Assembly (NCBI GenBank): GCA_012295275.1
Contig: CM022670.1
Coordinates: 38,320,251-38,384,250, forward strand
DNA from: Chrysomallon squamiferum
Lineage: Eukaryota; Mollusca; Gastropoda; Neomphalida; Peltospiridae
DNA: 64,000 bases
Direction: 5' to 3'
The number at the start of each line of letters is the position of its first letter. Within the stretch, counting starts at the first letter, position 1. This document shows positions 1-10,070 of the stretch, piece after piece. A model generated the notes under the pieces. It was not told the DNA's origin. It was given only the letters and a program-made list of their open reading frames with translations, and did not search any database. Both the position numbers and the translations under genes were made by a program.

Positions 1-606
1 ATAATAATTATATTAAAAACCATTATCTTCATGTATCCCATTTTAATGTTAGAAATTCATTCACGTTTAATGTCAGTTATAAAGAATCATTCAGTTATTC
101 TTTAAATTAAAAACTTTCATTGCATATCATTATTTAAACTACTTATGGGAAACTACATTTAATAGATCATTTTCTGCTGTATAAATAAAATAAGTAACTT
201 TTTCATTACTGAAAGTCTTATTAAAAATATCATTAATGAATATCAATTATATTTTTTTTAATTGTTAATGAATTCAGAATCATTAAAACAAAATTTATTT
301 CTTGTGCAAAAACAATGTATCTTATCAAAACAGTTTTTAAAATACAGAATAATAAATATTTCTGACATTCAATGCATATGAGGCAATGAATAAATAACAT
401 TTGACTAAATTTGAAAATGATTTTTTATCTCTTTTTTTTTAAATATTAATAAGGTTTAGCCCAGTTAGCAGACTCATCTGGTTCAAAGATGGTAAACATC
501 TGGTGAAGATGTGGGCCATATTCTGGCCAGATAAATGTGCTAGCTCAGTTAAGGAAACATTTTTTTACTTAATTAAATGAAATAGTGGATACAAATTTAT
601 AATTAC
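1..606. other. RAE1 intron 1 sequence with one less AT-rich segment
   Basis: This is mostly AT-rich intron. A block at about 446-545 has clearly higher GC than its surroundings. On the minus strand it reads as an open frame of about 29 codons (TFIWPEYGPHLHQMFTIF and on, ending WAKPY stop), which does not continue RAE1. It could be a transposable-element fragment or an unrelated exon; I cannot assign it. Confidence 0.3.
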
Positions 607-708
607 TTCTATGTCTTTCATAGGATTGTAATTAGTGCTGACTGCTGTGCTACCAAACATTGTAGAACTTGGTTGACCAAATGTACTGCTCCCACCAAAA
701 ATACTCAT
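607..708 (-). CDS. RAE1: RAE1 mRNA export factor, first coding exon (partial gene)
   Basis: Reading the minus strand from the ATG at 708 gives 34 codons beginning MSIFGGSSTFGQPSSTMFGS and ending NPMKDIE, followed by a GTAATT donor (606-601). RAE1 proteins share the Phe-Gly-rich start, the spacer and the NPMKDIEV block before their WD40 beta-propeller. RAE1 binds NUP98 at the nuclear pore and acts in mRNA export and in spindle assembly. A TTTTCAG acceptor lies directly upstream of the ATG (about 718-724 on the minus strand), so at least one 5' UTR exon sits further right. The propeller exons lie beyond the left edge; nothing in 1-606 continues the reading frame. The identity rests on one short exon, but the match is specific. 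Confidence 0.82.
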
Positions 709-2188
709 TATGATTTTCTGAAAACTAGAAAAGATTAATGAAAATATAATTCATGATCTCATATAGCAAGATCTAATTAATATAAAAAAATTAAATTTAT
801 AAAAACATTTTTTGGAATTACTAATAAGAAGTGTAGCAAAGAGTATTTCAGTATTCTTATTTGAAACGAACAATAATTATGGAAAACACTCCAAATTGTT
901 TTCACTTATTTAATTTGGAAAAATTTGTTCAAGAGTTTATGATTTTTTAATATACTTTAAAATCAGAAATGATTTAATAATATATTTATTTAGGTATATC
1001 AAACATTATCTGCAGCTCTAAATGTTTTCAACTGTTTTCAGATCATAAGGCTTAACACATATTTTTACACTATTTTCATTTCCACTTTTGAATTATACTA
1101 TTTATAGTCAATACAAAATATTATGCCACTATTGTACCATAATGCACCATTAATCTGAAATAAAACAGTATCTTTAATAATTAGTTTGTAAGTTATATAT
1201 ATGATGATGAATCAACTTATCAAAAAATAATGAATCTTATAAGAGGAATGAAATTATAAAACTTCTCTAAATATATATTTCTTTTTATTTTTTATTATTT
1301 TTATTTTTTTATATAAGGCTAAATCTATAATAAGGAAAATATATTTAAAAACATCGTTCAGTATGAATGTGACTGAATCAGTAATTTTTTTAATTTATAT
1401 TTAATATAAAAAACTTGTAGATAGACTGGATAGCCTAAGCCACAAAGGCGCAAGTCTTCAATTCCGTCACCATTTATTTAATGAATATTTTCAAATTCTG
1501 ACAAACCTATTAATTCACATAATTAATAACTTATTTAACGGATAAAATTGATTGATAAACATTTTACCTGTTTAATATAAAACGCGAAAAATATTTTCTG
1601 TATTACATGTATAACACAATTTTCTAATAAAAAATAAAACAGCGCGTTCCTATTTCACTTTCAGAAGCACTGTGCGCTTGAAAATCTAGCATAGACTGGT
1701 TTACGTTCACACCATTTGCGATGTGTAATGTTTACACATTTCATGGGTATTCTTAATAACTCTAGAGGTTTTTACTTTAATACATCTTTTTCCCTTTAAA
1801 TGTCACATTTTATTCTCTGACACACGCAATTATGTAAAAGTGTAATATATTTTTACAATGTTCCAGTGTTTATAAAAATAGAACATGATTTTAGGAAAAC
1901 CAGTTGGCACCGGTAAATAAACGCAATAAACTAAGAATGGGCTTTCCTGGGTATGTAAATATAACTGTTTATTTTAAAAAAATAATTTTTAATTTATTTT
2001 ATTTACATATTTATTAAAAAAATAATTACACATGAATAAACATATAATGTATAAATGATATCAATTATTTGTTTCTGATTTGACATCGTTTTAAAAGAAT
2101 ATTAGTTTGAGTGTCTGTGTGTGTTATTACATCATGTCGAAGGACATTCTCTATCACGCACTAATGAAATTATTAATTTATTAATTTA

Positions 2189-2243
<55 letters not shown>

Positions 2244-3163
2244 GCCATTACATTTTTCTAAGTAATCTTGCAGTTTTGGTATATGCCTTGTCATCAGAAA
2301 TTTAACAAATATATTTCGTTTAGCCGCTAATGAAATATATAGACATGGAGGCTATTATTAGTCTTAATATTATTTTGGGTTGCTTATTGCTAGTTTTAGG
2401 ATGGTAGTCCAGGCTTGAAGATGAGCTGCATTGTTGAGTACACATGAAAGTTGTCAACTGTCATATCAGTTTTCACAGGAAGAGTACATTATTTCATACA
2501 CATTTATTTTAGAGTCACGTTTAAACATAAAAACGAAGAAAATCATGTTTACAGTAAATGGTTGAAGTTTCGTCTTCTTGGTTTTGACCATGTGCCTTAT
2601 TTTTGCAAGGCCTTTTACCTTTGGATAATTTAAACATAATATTTTTCAAATTTTTGTTCACATTTAGAGTTTCAGTTTTTTTGTTGTTTTAAATATGTCA
2701 CAGAGCTATTTCTTAAGTGTTTTAAGTTATTACGGTCAATAATGGGGTTATTAAAAAAAATAATAATAACTTTTTGAATTAACATTAATGGAACTGACAC
2801 ATATTTGTTTTAAATACATATTTTTTTAAATGAGAAAGAACTATAGTTTGTTTTTAGATCTAAACTGCATGATCACAGAACACATAGCATAGTATATTAT
2901 TATTAATTAAAGACCATACATATTTCATGTGTTAGCATAAATGACTTAGTTATATACCCAAATAAACATTCAAGTTTTTGTTTTCTAAATTTTTATTACA
3001 GATGAATTGAAACCAAAATAGTGCAAACACATCTTAGTCTTAATTAGTTTTGAGGGAAATCAGACGATGTTGGATTTTGAAATCATGAACAGTTTTTAGT
3101 CTCAGCAGTATTCCTGATTTCAGGATATCCTTTCAACTAGTGATTGTTTACTATCACAGAATC
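709..3163. other. Divergent intergenic region between RAE1 and the mnmH-like gene
   Basis: The two genes are head to head, so this stretch should hold both promoters and the 5' UTR exons. The least AT-rich part is about 1640-1740, the best candidate for a shared promoter, but no core element is clear. A run of TAA/AAT trinucleotides occupies 2190-2241. A possible 3' splice site (gatttcag, about 3117-3124) lies just ahead of the mnmH start. I see no coding sequence here. Confidence 0.45.
2190..2241. repeat. (TAA)n microsatellite
   Basis: Uninterrupted TAA/AAT trinucleotides in the RAE1-mnmH intergenic region. Confidence 0.95.
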
Positions 3164-4640
3164 ATGATGAGTAATACAATTTTATCATTTTCTCTGAAAA
3201 GAAGTATTTATCTGAGACCTGTTTCACTATGTAAGCTCTTGTCAACGTCTCCCAAAAGCAAAGTGACAGCAGAAGAACAACTTGCAACCAACAATCCATT
3301 TGAACCTCTTGCAACAGAGATCATCGATGTTCGAACATCTGATGAATTTCTTGAAGATCACATACCTGGTGCCATTAATCTCCCTGTCCTTAACAACAAA
3401 GAAAGACATGAGGTTGGCAAACTTTACAGTGAGATGCCTTTTGAAGCTCGCAAAACTGGAGCACAAATCATATCTCACAATATTGGTTCTCACATAGAGC
3501 AATATTTTCAAGCCAAAGGACAGGAATATTGCCCACTTATTTACTGCTGGAGAGGAGGTCAGAGATCGCGGAGTTTAGCTATTGTGCTCTCACAGATAGG
3601 CTTCAAGGTTTATTTACTGAATGGTGGGTACAAGACGTACCGGAAAAAAGTTATTGAGGATCTTAGAGAATTGCCAAAGCAGTTTGAGTTCAGAGTTATT
3701 TCAGGTATGTGTGTGTGTTTGTGTGTGTTAATTTATGTATCAAAATCCTAACTAATGTGTTTTTTCATACTGCATACCTATCTATCTCTCTATCTATCTA
3801 TCTTTCTATCTATATACATGCAGTATGAAAAAATAACACATTTTTTTTTATATGTTGATGAAACTACTATTGTCTATAATGTATTTTAGTATAAGATTTT
3901 AAGATAGTAACAAAAATATAATTATTTAATTTAATCTGAATTTATCTAATCCAGATATCACATGTATTTCCCGTCATCTGAATTCTGAATTAATCAAATC
4001 TAAAATGGTCAAAACATTTTGCCTTACATTTCCAGGACTAACAGGCACAGGTAAAACTTTGATTCTTCACAAGCTCAGAGAAATGGGAGAGCAAGTTTTG
4101 GACCTGGAAGGAGCTGCCCACCACAAAGGATCTCTGCTTGGTCTTTGGCATGGAGATCAACAGCCTTCCCAGAAATACTGGGAATCCGTTATCAGAAAAG
4201 AACTTGTGGGTTTTCAGACAAGCAGACCTGTGTGGGTGGAGTCAGAGAGTCGACGGATTGGCAACTGTACGATTCCTGAAGAATTGTTTGATAGGTTGTG
4301 TCAGTCACCAAGGAACGAAATTGTTCTTCCTGTAGAGGAACGAGTGAAACACATCATTAGGGACTATCCAAACTGGATTGATGATGTGGAGAACCTGTGC
4401 CAGATTCTGTGGGCCCTTCGACCGCATATAGGTGAGAAAAACGCAAAGGAATGGTGCAGTTTAGCGAAACAGGAAAAATGGGAAGAGTTTGTAGAAAAGT
4501 TGTTGGTGGAACATTATGACAGATCATACAACTTTTCTCAGAAGAAAAATAGAAAACACCAGACAGTCGAGAAACACAGTTTAAAAGATCTTTCTGATCA
4601 GTCATTGAATATTTTGATGGAAAACCTTTTGAAAAGATAG
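3164..4640 (+). CDS. mnmH: tRNA 2-selenouridine synthase-like protein (MnmH/SelU family), two exons
   Basis: Exons are 3164-3704 and 4036-4640, joined GTATGT/TTCCAG through a split glycine codon; the product is about 381 residues (bacterial MnmH is about 364). Residues near 50-160 form a rhodanese domain: IIDVRTSDEF, DHIPGAINLPVL, then YCWRGGQRSRS with the conserved catalytic Cys, then LLNGGYKTYR. Exon 2 opens with the Walker A motif GLTGTGKT and continues with DLEGAAHHKGSLLG and WVESESRRIGN, all typical of the family. MnmH exchanges sulfur for selenium at wobble 2-thiouridine of Lys, Gln and Glu tRNAs, using selenophosphate. The start chosen is the paired ATG at 3164/3167; the leader (SFSLKRSIYLRPVSLCKLLS) is basic, hydroxylated and free of acidic residues, so mitochondrial import is likely (inference). 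Poly(A) signal AATAAA at 5046-5051. Selenium specificity is not provable from sequence. Confidence 0.88.
3754..3842. repeat. Inverted repeat with CTAT-rich loop in the mnmH intron
   Basis: The arm at 3754-3775 (aatgtgttttttcatactgc and on) is the reverse complement of 3818-3842 (atgcagtatgaaaaaa, then taacacatt), apart from a small bulge. The loop is a (CTAT)n microsatellite. It would fold as a hairpin in the pre-mRNA, or it may be a mobile-element scar. Confidence 0.7.
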
Positions 4641-6272
4641 CATTAAAATTAAAGAAGTAAATGTTGCCATAACAGAAGTGTGATACTGTTTGTCAATTCA
4701 GAAGTAACAAACAGATAAAGTTAAAGTGTTTAAGTATACTGGCTTATTTCCCTGATTGATTCAGCAAGAAAAAAGTAAATATAAAACAATATTTAATCTT
4801 CAAGAAGTAATAATATACAGTTGGAAATTCATGCAGCTTTCAAAGCACATTTGAAAGCTGCTTGAATTGACCCCTTGCAAGCATCCATATCTATTTAACT
4901 GTTACTGGTTCTTTATTATTAAAACAAATATTAGATTTGAATGTCTACAAAAAGAAAGAAGCTTTAAGCAATTTCTTCATAATAATCAGTTAATTATAAG
5001 ATGACCAAAAAGGGAAAACAAAAAAAGAAGAAAGATCTTATATGGAATAAAATTTTGTGATATGCCTTCCACAAATTCCAGAATTATTATTTTTTGAAAT
5101 CCAAATAGTAGTTAATATTTTTAAAAATTCAAACAGAATCTAACTGACAGATTTTTGAATTTAGTGAAGAACATACATTTAAAAAAAAAAATCTTTCATC
5201 CAGTTTGTTTCTTATTTGAGAGGTAGTAAACACAAACACAGATGTACACACAAAAAACAAAAACCATATAATATATATAAAATTTATGCTAAAATCTCTT
5301 GAATACAAAAACAAGACACAAATTTTATACATTACTAGAGTTTTAATTACTAGTGTGATATGATATTTTATATAATGATATTTTATATAATTTATGTTTT
5401 ATATAATGAAAATATAAAATATCCAAAACTATATTTAACACTGAATAAAACTGATTAATTTTCTTAATACTGGATGCAAAAATATATAAATAAAAAACCA
5501 AAACCAAAAGAACAATATTTAAAGTAATATGTGAACAGTGAACAAGTAAATTATAAAGCTTTTTCCACAATATGATTTAAATAAATTAGGATAAAATAAT
5601 CTAAGGCTAAATGAAATAATACAGAATAATAATAATTAAAAAAAAAAAAAAAAAAAAAAATCTTTGAAAATGTAACAAGTCAAAAGACTTGCAGTTTAAA
5701 AAAGAAAAGAAATGTTTGTAAAAAAAATAAAAAAAATAAAATGAACAATCGTTTTAAGGAATATTGAACAATTAAACTAAATTTTTTATATCAGTTATGG
5801 ATTTAATATGTAACAAAATAAAACTGAAACACTTTTGTAAAATTTAGTAGATAAATGATTTTAAAAAACCCAAAATAAATGAGAACCCCCCTCAAATTTA
5901 AAGGAAACATATATTTGACTAGGATATTACATCTTATTATAGAAATTTAAAATTGTATTAAAAAGAAATTAATATCTTCCTTTTGTAAATTAAAAAAATA
6001 ATATATATAACGAAATTAATCTGCTTAGAATCATTAACTTTTTTGAGAAATGTTAAGTTTTTCTTCCTTTGTCTTTTAAAGCATCATGTTGAAGAAAAGT
6101 ACAGTCTATTTTTCACTCATTTACTATTAAGTCCTCTTTGCTTTTTATTGTTATCCATTCACCGATCTTTGTCAGACTGTTATTCAAATTTGTATTGCTT
6201 CATCTAGAATCTAGTTTTATAATTTGGCTGTCAGCAAACTGAGGAAAAATACAGTTCTGAAGTTGGCCAGAA
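4641..6272. other. Convergent intergenic region (3' UTRs of mnmH and ERI3-like)
   Basis: The mnmH gene (plus) and the ERI3-like gene (minus) meet tail to tail here. The region is very AT-rich, with poly-A tracts (for example 5640-5660). It carries an AATAAA for mnmH at 5046. I see no further coding sequence. Confidence 0.5.
4833..4861 (+). other. Perfect 12-bp hairpin in the mnmH 3' UTR
   Basis: The stem gcagctttcaaa (4833-4844) pairs perfectly with tttgaaagctgc (4850-4861) around a 5-nt loop (gcaca). It lies 190 bp after the stop codon and before the poly(A) signal. It lacks the paired GA/AA core of a SECIS element, so no selenoprotein role is suggested. Confidence 0.6.
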
Positions 6273-8853
6273 CTAAAGTCTTTGAAACGGTAATGTCTGT
6301 TTGAAAACATATCCCTTCTGGATCATTGTTGTCAAAATGTTTGCAATATTCTTCGAGTCGTCTGAAAGAAAACAATAAGAAATATCTAATGGTATGTATC
6401 TATAACAAATATTACTGTCTACACAGGGTGCATCCTTATGAAAGGATAGCACCGTTTTTGTTATGGATGCAACTTTCAAGACCAAATAGAATTTAAAAAG
6501 AAACAAAACTTCGGTCAGACAAAAATAAGTAAAATGTCACCGTGCTGAAGTGAAATATACAAGTCAAAAAATGAATAACATACTTATTAAGTAGGGTTCA
6601 AATTTTATGTCTTTCCAAGTGTTTATATTACATTTTTAGAATCTTAGCAGAAGCACTGAATACTACAAAATATTATAATATAAAATATATACCTATTCCA
6701 CTGTGATACCTGCCTTGATGAGGAATATGCAGCTTACTTAACATGAACATCATGCCTTTGGGAAAAACACCTGTGAAGTCTGCAAAAGACTGTAAAAAAA
6801 AAAAAAAAAAAACCATTAAAATGTTTGAGATAACAAAAGTTAATTAATAAAGAAAATAATAAATAGTCAGATGCAGAATTTTTTTTTTTATCAGAATTAT
6901 AATATTTTCTAGAGTTTTTCAATTTAATCATTTAAAGTCTGAGAAATAATATTAAATATTTAAACTGATAAAATGGATGCTACACAGAAATCTATATATT
7001 GCTGTTCCATGGATATATATAGACAAAAATAATGTGCTTAATTAGTTGTTACACAGTTAATGAACAGGCTTTTATATGCTGAAGATTTTGGACCTCAAAA
7101 TAATCCACTTAAGGATATAAAATTTTGTCTATGTATGATTCAGATATTAATATGTATGTAAGACTGATACATAATGTATACTGCAAAAATAACGAAAGAG
7201 TATAAATATAAATAAACCACAGAATACTTGATATTTGAGTATATGAATAAATAATTACCTTCTTGATGTTTATCCACTTTGAAAAAATTTTGTTTGGTTT
7301 AATGTTGAAATATCTACACTGACTTGGTAACCTGGAAAGTGTAATTTATGTATACATATTTTGTTAAAATAATTTACACAGACATAAATGTGTGTGTATA
7401 TATATATATATATATATAACACAAACACACACAAACACAAACATGCACATCTGTTAAAATTACTGTATGAAAACATTAGTCAGAGGTTCACAATTAAAAT
7501 TAATATTTATATCTTATTAATTTTAAATGCTGTCAAATAACATTAACAAGTGTTAATGTAACTGGATAACAAGGCATTTTGATAAACAATGTAACCGTAA
7601 CATATTTACTTCAAATTGTTTCTTTCAACTCGTATTAATGAAAATCTGTTCAGGACAGATATTTTTCCAATAATTAAACTTTTTATTCTGAGCTATAACA
7701 AAATAAGTATTAATACAAAATAAATATTTTTTGCAGTGAGATAATAAAAGGTAAACATTTGCTGCTTACATTGTTTTAAGATCCCAGTCTCCACAAGTAA
7801 CAAATATGGATGAGACACCCTCATCTAACAGTCCTTCATCCTTCAACCACTGATCAAAACTCTACAATACAGTAGTTTAAAAATGTTACTCCTCTCTCTG
7901 GCTGTCTGTCTCTCTCATACATAGCTTTATATGTATATATATACAGATGCATGTCTTTCTGTCTCTGTCTCTGTCTCTGTCTCTGTTTTATATGTTTATA
8001 CATATAGATGTGTGTCTTTCTGTCTCTGTCTGTCTCCCTCTATCTCTCTCTCACAGCTTTATATGTATATAAATATACATATTTGTTTGTGTGTCTCTCT
8101 CTCTCTCTAAACACAATTATCATACATGTTTGTATGACTTAAGTATAAAATATTTTAAAGTAAACCTTTTAAATTAAAAGAATTCTAAATGTTTTTAGGT
8201 ATGGACTGAATACGCAAAATAAAATTTAAATTGTTTAGATTTACAGACTACTGTTATGGTAGACATTGATGGATTAATATTAATTTAGTTAGTTTTAAAA
8301 TGTAATTGTAAAATGTTACTGAAATAAGTCTTGATTTATTTTTTATTATCTCAAAACAAAAACATTTTTTCAAAGAAAGTTCAGGCACTTCAGAAAAGTT
8401 TTGAAAAAGAAAACATTTTGTATCTGAATATCTAATATCTTTGAAGACATTTGCTGATATTTTTAATATTAAAATTCATAAGCTGCAATGTATGAGCTAA
8501 GTAAATTGCTGGTACCTTTAGTGTCTCTTCCAAATGTGGTTTACCATCAATCATGTCTTGAATGATTCCAGTGAGCTGAATGTAATAATATAACAGAATT
8601 ATGTTGATCATAGAGTTAATTATTAATTTTACAAAAATAAAAACAAAACAAAAAATCTAATAATTTTAGTAAATTTAAAGATAGTTCAACAGAATAATGA
8701 ATGAAAGTCTGAAAAAAAAATGGTATTTAATTTTTTAATTAAAAAATGACACAAGATAAATTATAAGTTAAAAAATAAAAAATAAGAAAAACAATATTAA
8801 TAAATAATGATAATAATAAGAACAATAACAATAATCATAATTATAAAAATGAC

Positions 8854-8912
<59 letters not shown>

Positions 8913-10070
8913 CAACAACAACAACAACAACAACTAAAATATTTCCACCATCTCTTATAATATAACAGTGGATTTATATATCCTGGATTTTATCAGATTA
9001 AATAACTAGTGATAAATTATTGGTTAAATAATTCACTATCTAATGAATGACAAAAAATACTTTTATTATTAACAATTAATATGTGTCAAATATATCTGTC
9101 TATACTGATATATTGCCATCACTCGTAGGGGCAAAGAATCTAATTTATGCACCTTCTCATAGACTCAGAAAAACTGGAGTCTTTCAGAAACTAGAGTGAT
9201 GACAATTTGAAAACAGCTTAACCCTAGACTGACACTGCTCATGACAGAGTTCTAATTTTAAAACAATATGTTGACATGCTCTTTAAAAAATTAATAATAA
9301 TAATAATAATAATAGTACGCAATTATACCTCAGTACAAAATGGTGTAAGTTCTTTGTGTACTTGTGGTTGAACATACTGATGAAACTGTGATTCAATCTT
9401 CAAGTTTTTGGCATTAACCTTAAGACAGGGAAATTCTATGATTTCCTGAAACATTGAAGAAACAATATTATGTGTATCATACACAACAGCATAAGAAGCA
9501 GAGATAAAATAAAGAATGGGTGGTTTATGTTACATCAGTTTTGCAATTGACAATTATGTAGCCAATCATTCTATAATTTAATACTGTTTGATAAATCTGC
9601 CTCAAAATTATTTTTATATTGTCTTGAAGCACATTTATCAGTCATAAATAGCTGCACTGTGAGAAATAAAATGTCTTGATATTAACTTGACGGAATAAAT
9701 TAAATTTAAACTGAATAAATTTATAATGTGAATGAATATTGAACAATACCCCAGTTTAAAATCTGCTTTGCCTTTTAAACTACCTTAAATTACCGTATTA
9801 CAAATCTGTCTCTGAGTATGGTATTAAATAATATATCTATATTAATAAATATAAATATAACTGATTCAAAAAGACAAAAATCATTAAAACAGATTATAAA
9901 CTTTAAATCAAATTTAAACAGTATATAATTATAAATTTTAATAACAACAACAGTAATAATAATAAATCATACCTGAGGAACTAGTCGCCTAGTATCGTCA
10001 CATGTTGCTTCAAAATCTAACACTAAAAAATAATCAAACTTCTGTTTTGGAAAAGATTTTTTTCTGCCAT
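6273..10070 (-). CDS. ERI3: ERI3-like DEDDh 3'-5' exoribonuclease, seven exons, apparent 1-nt frameshift in exon 1
   Basis: Minus-strand exons are 10070-9973, 9445-9329, 8575-8516, 7861-7770, 7331-7259, 6789-6693 and 6361-6273, with phases that join exactly. The product is about 208 residues, essentially a bare exonuclease domain without the SAP domain of ERI1, so ERI3-type. The DEDDh residues are visible: LVLDFEATCD, then CGDWD, then RYHSGIDDSKN supplying His and the last Asp. LTPFCTELTGIIQDMIDG and KGYVFKQT are family signatures. ERI-type enzymes trim RNA 3' ends (histone mRNA, 5.8S rRNA, small RNAs); the substrate here is unknown. Exon 1 starts at a strong-context ATG (ccATGGc at 10070), but the A run at 10063-10057 has seven A where eight are needed to read MAEKKSFPKQKFDYFLVLDF. 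As written, the ATG frame ends after about 15 codons. A TATA box lies about 115 bp upstream. Confidence 0.88.
7398..7418. repeat. (TA)n microsatellite flanked by GT/CA runs
   Basis: TA dinucleotides between tgtgtg and acacaaacacacac, inside an ERI3-like intron. Confidence 0.9.
8862..8935. repeat. (GATAAT)n followed by (AAC)n
   Basis: A compound microsatellite within an intron of the ERI3-like gene. Confidence 0.9.

Noticed and set aside
3140-3163. Start of the mnmH-like protein at a GTG (3140)
   Set aside because: Eukaryotic initiation there is unlikely; the paired ATG at 3164/3167 begins a convincing leader.
3164-4640. Selenoprotein U (the PRXL2 redox family, also called SelU)
   Set aside because: It only shares the abbreviation. 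The rhodanese plus Walker A architecture is MnmH, and the catalytic residue is a normal Cys codon.
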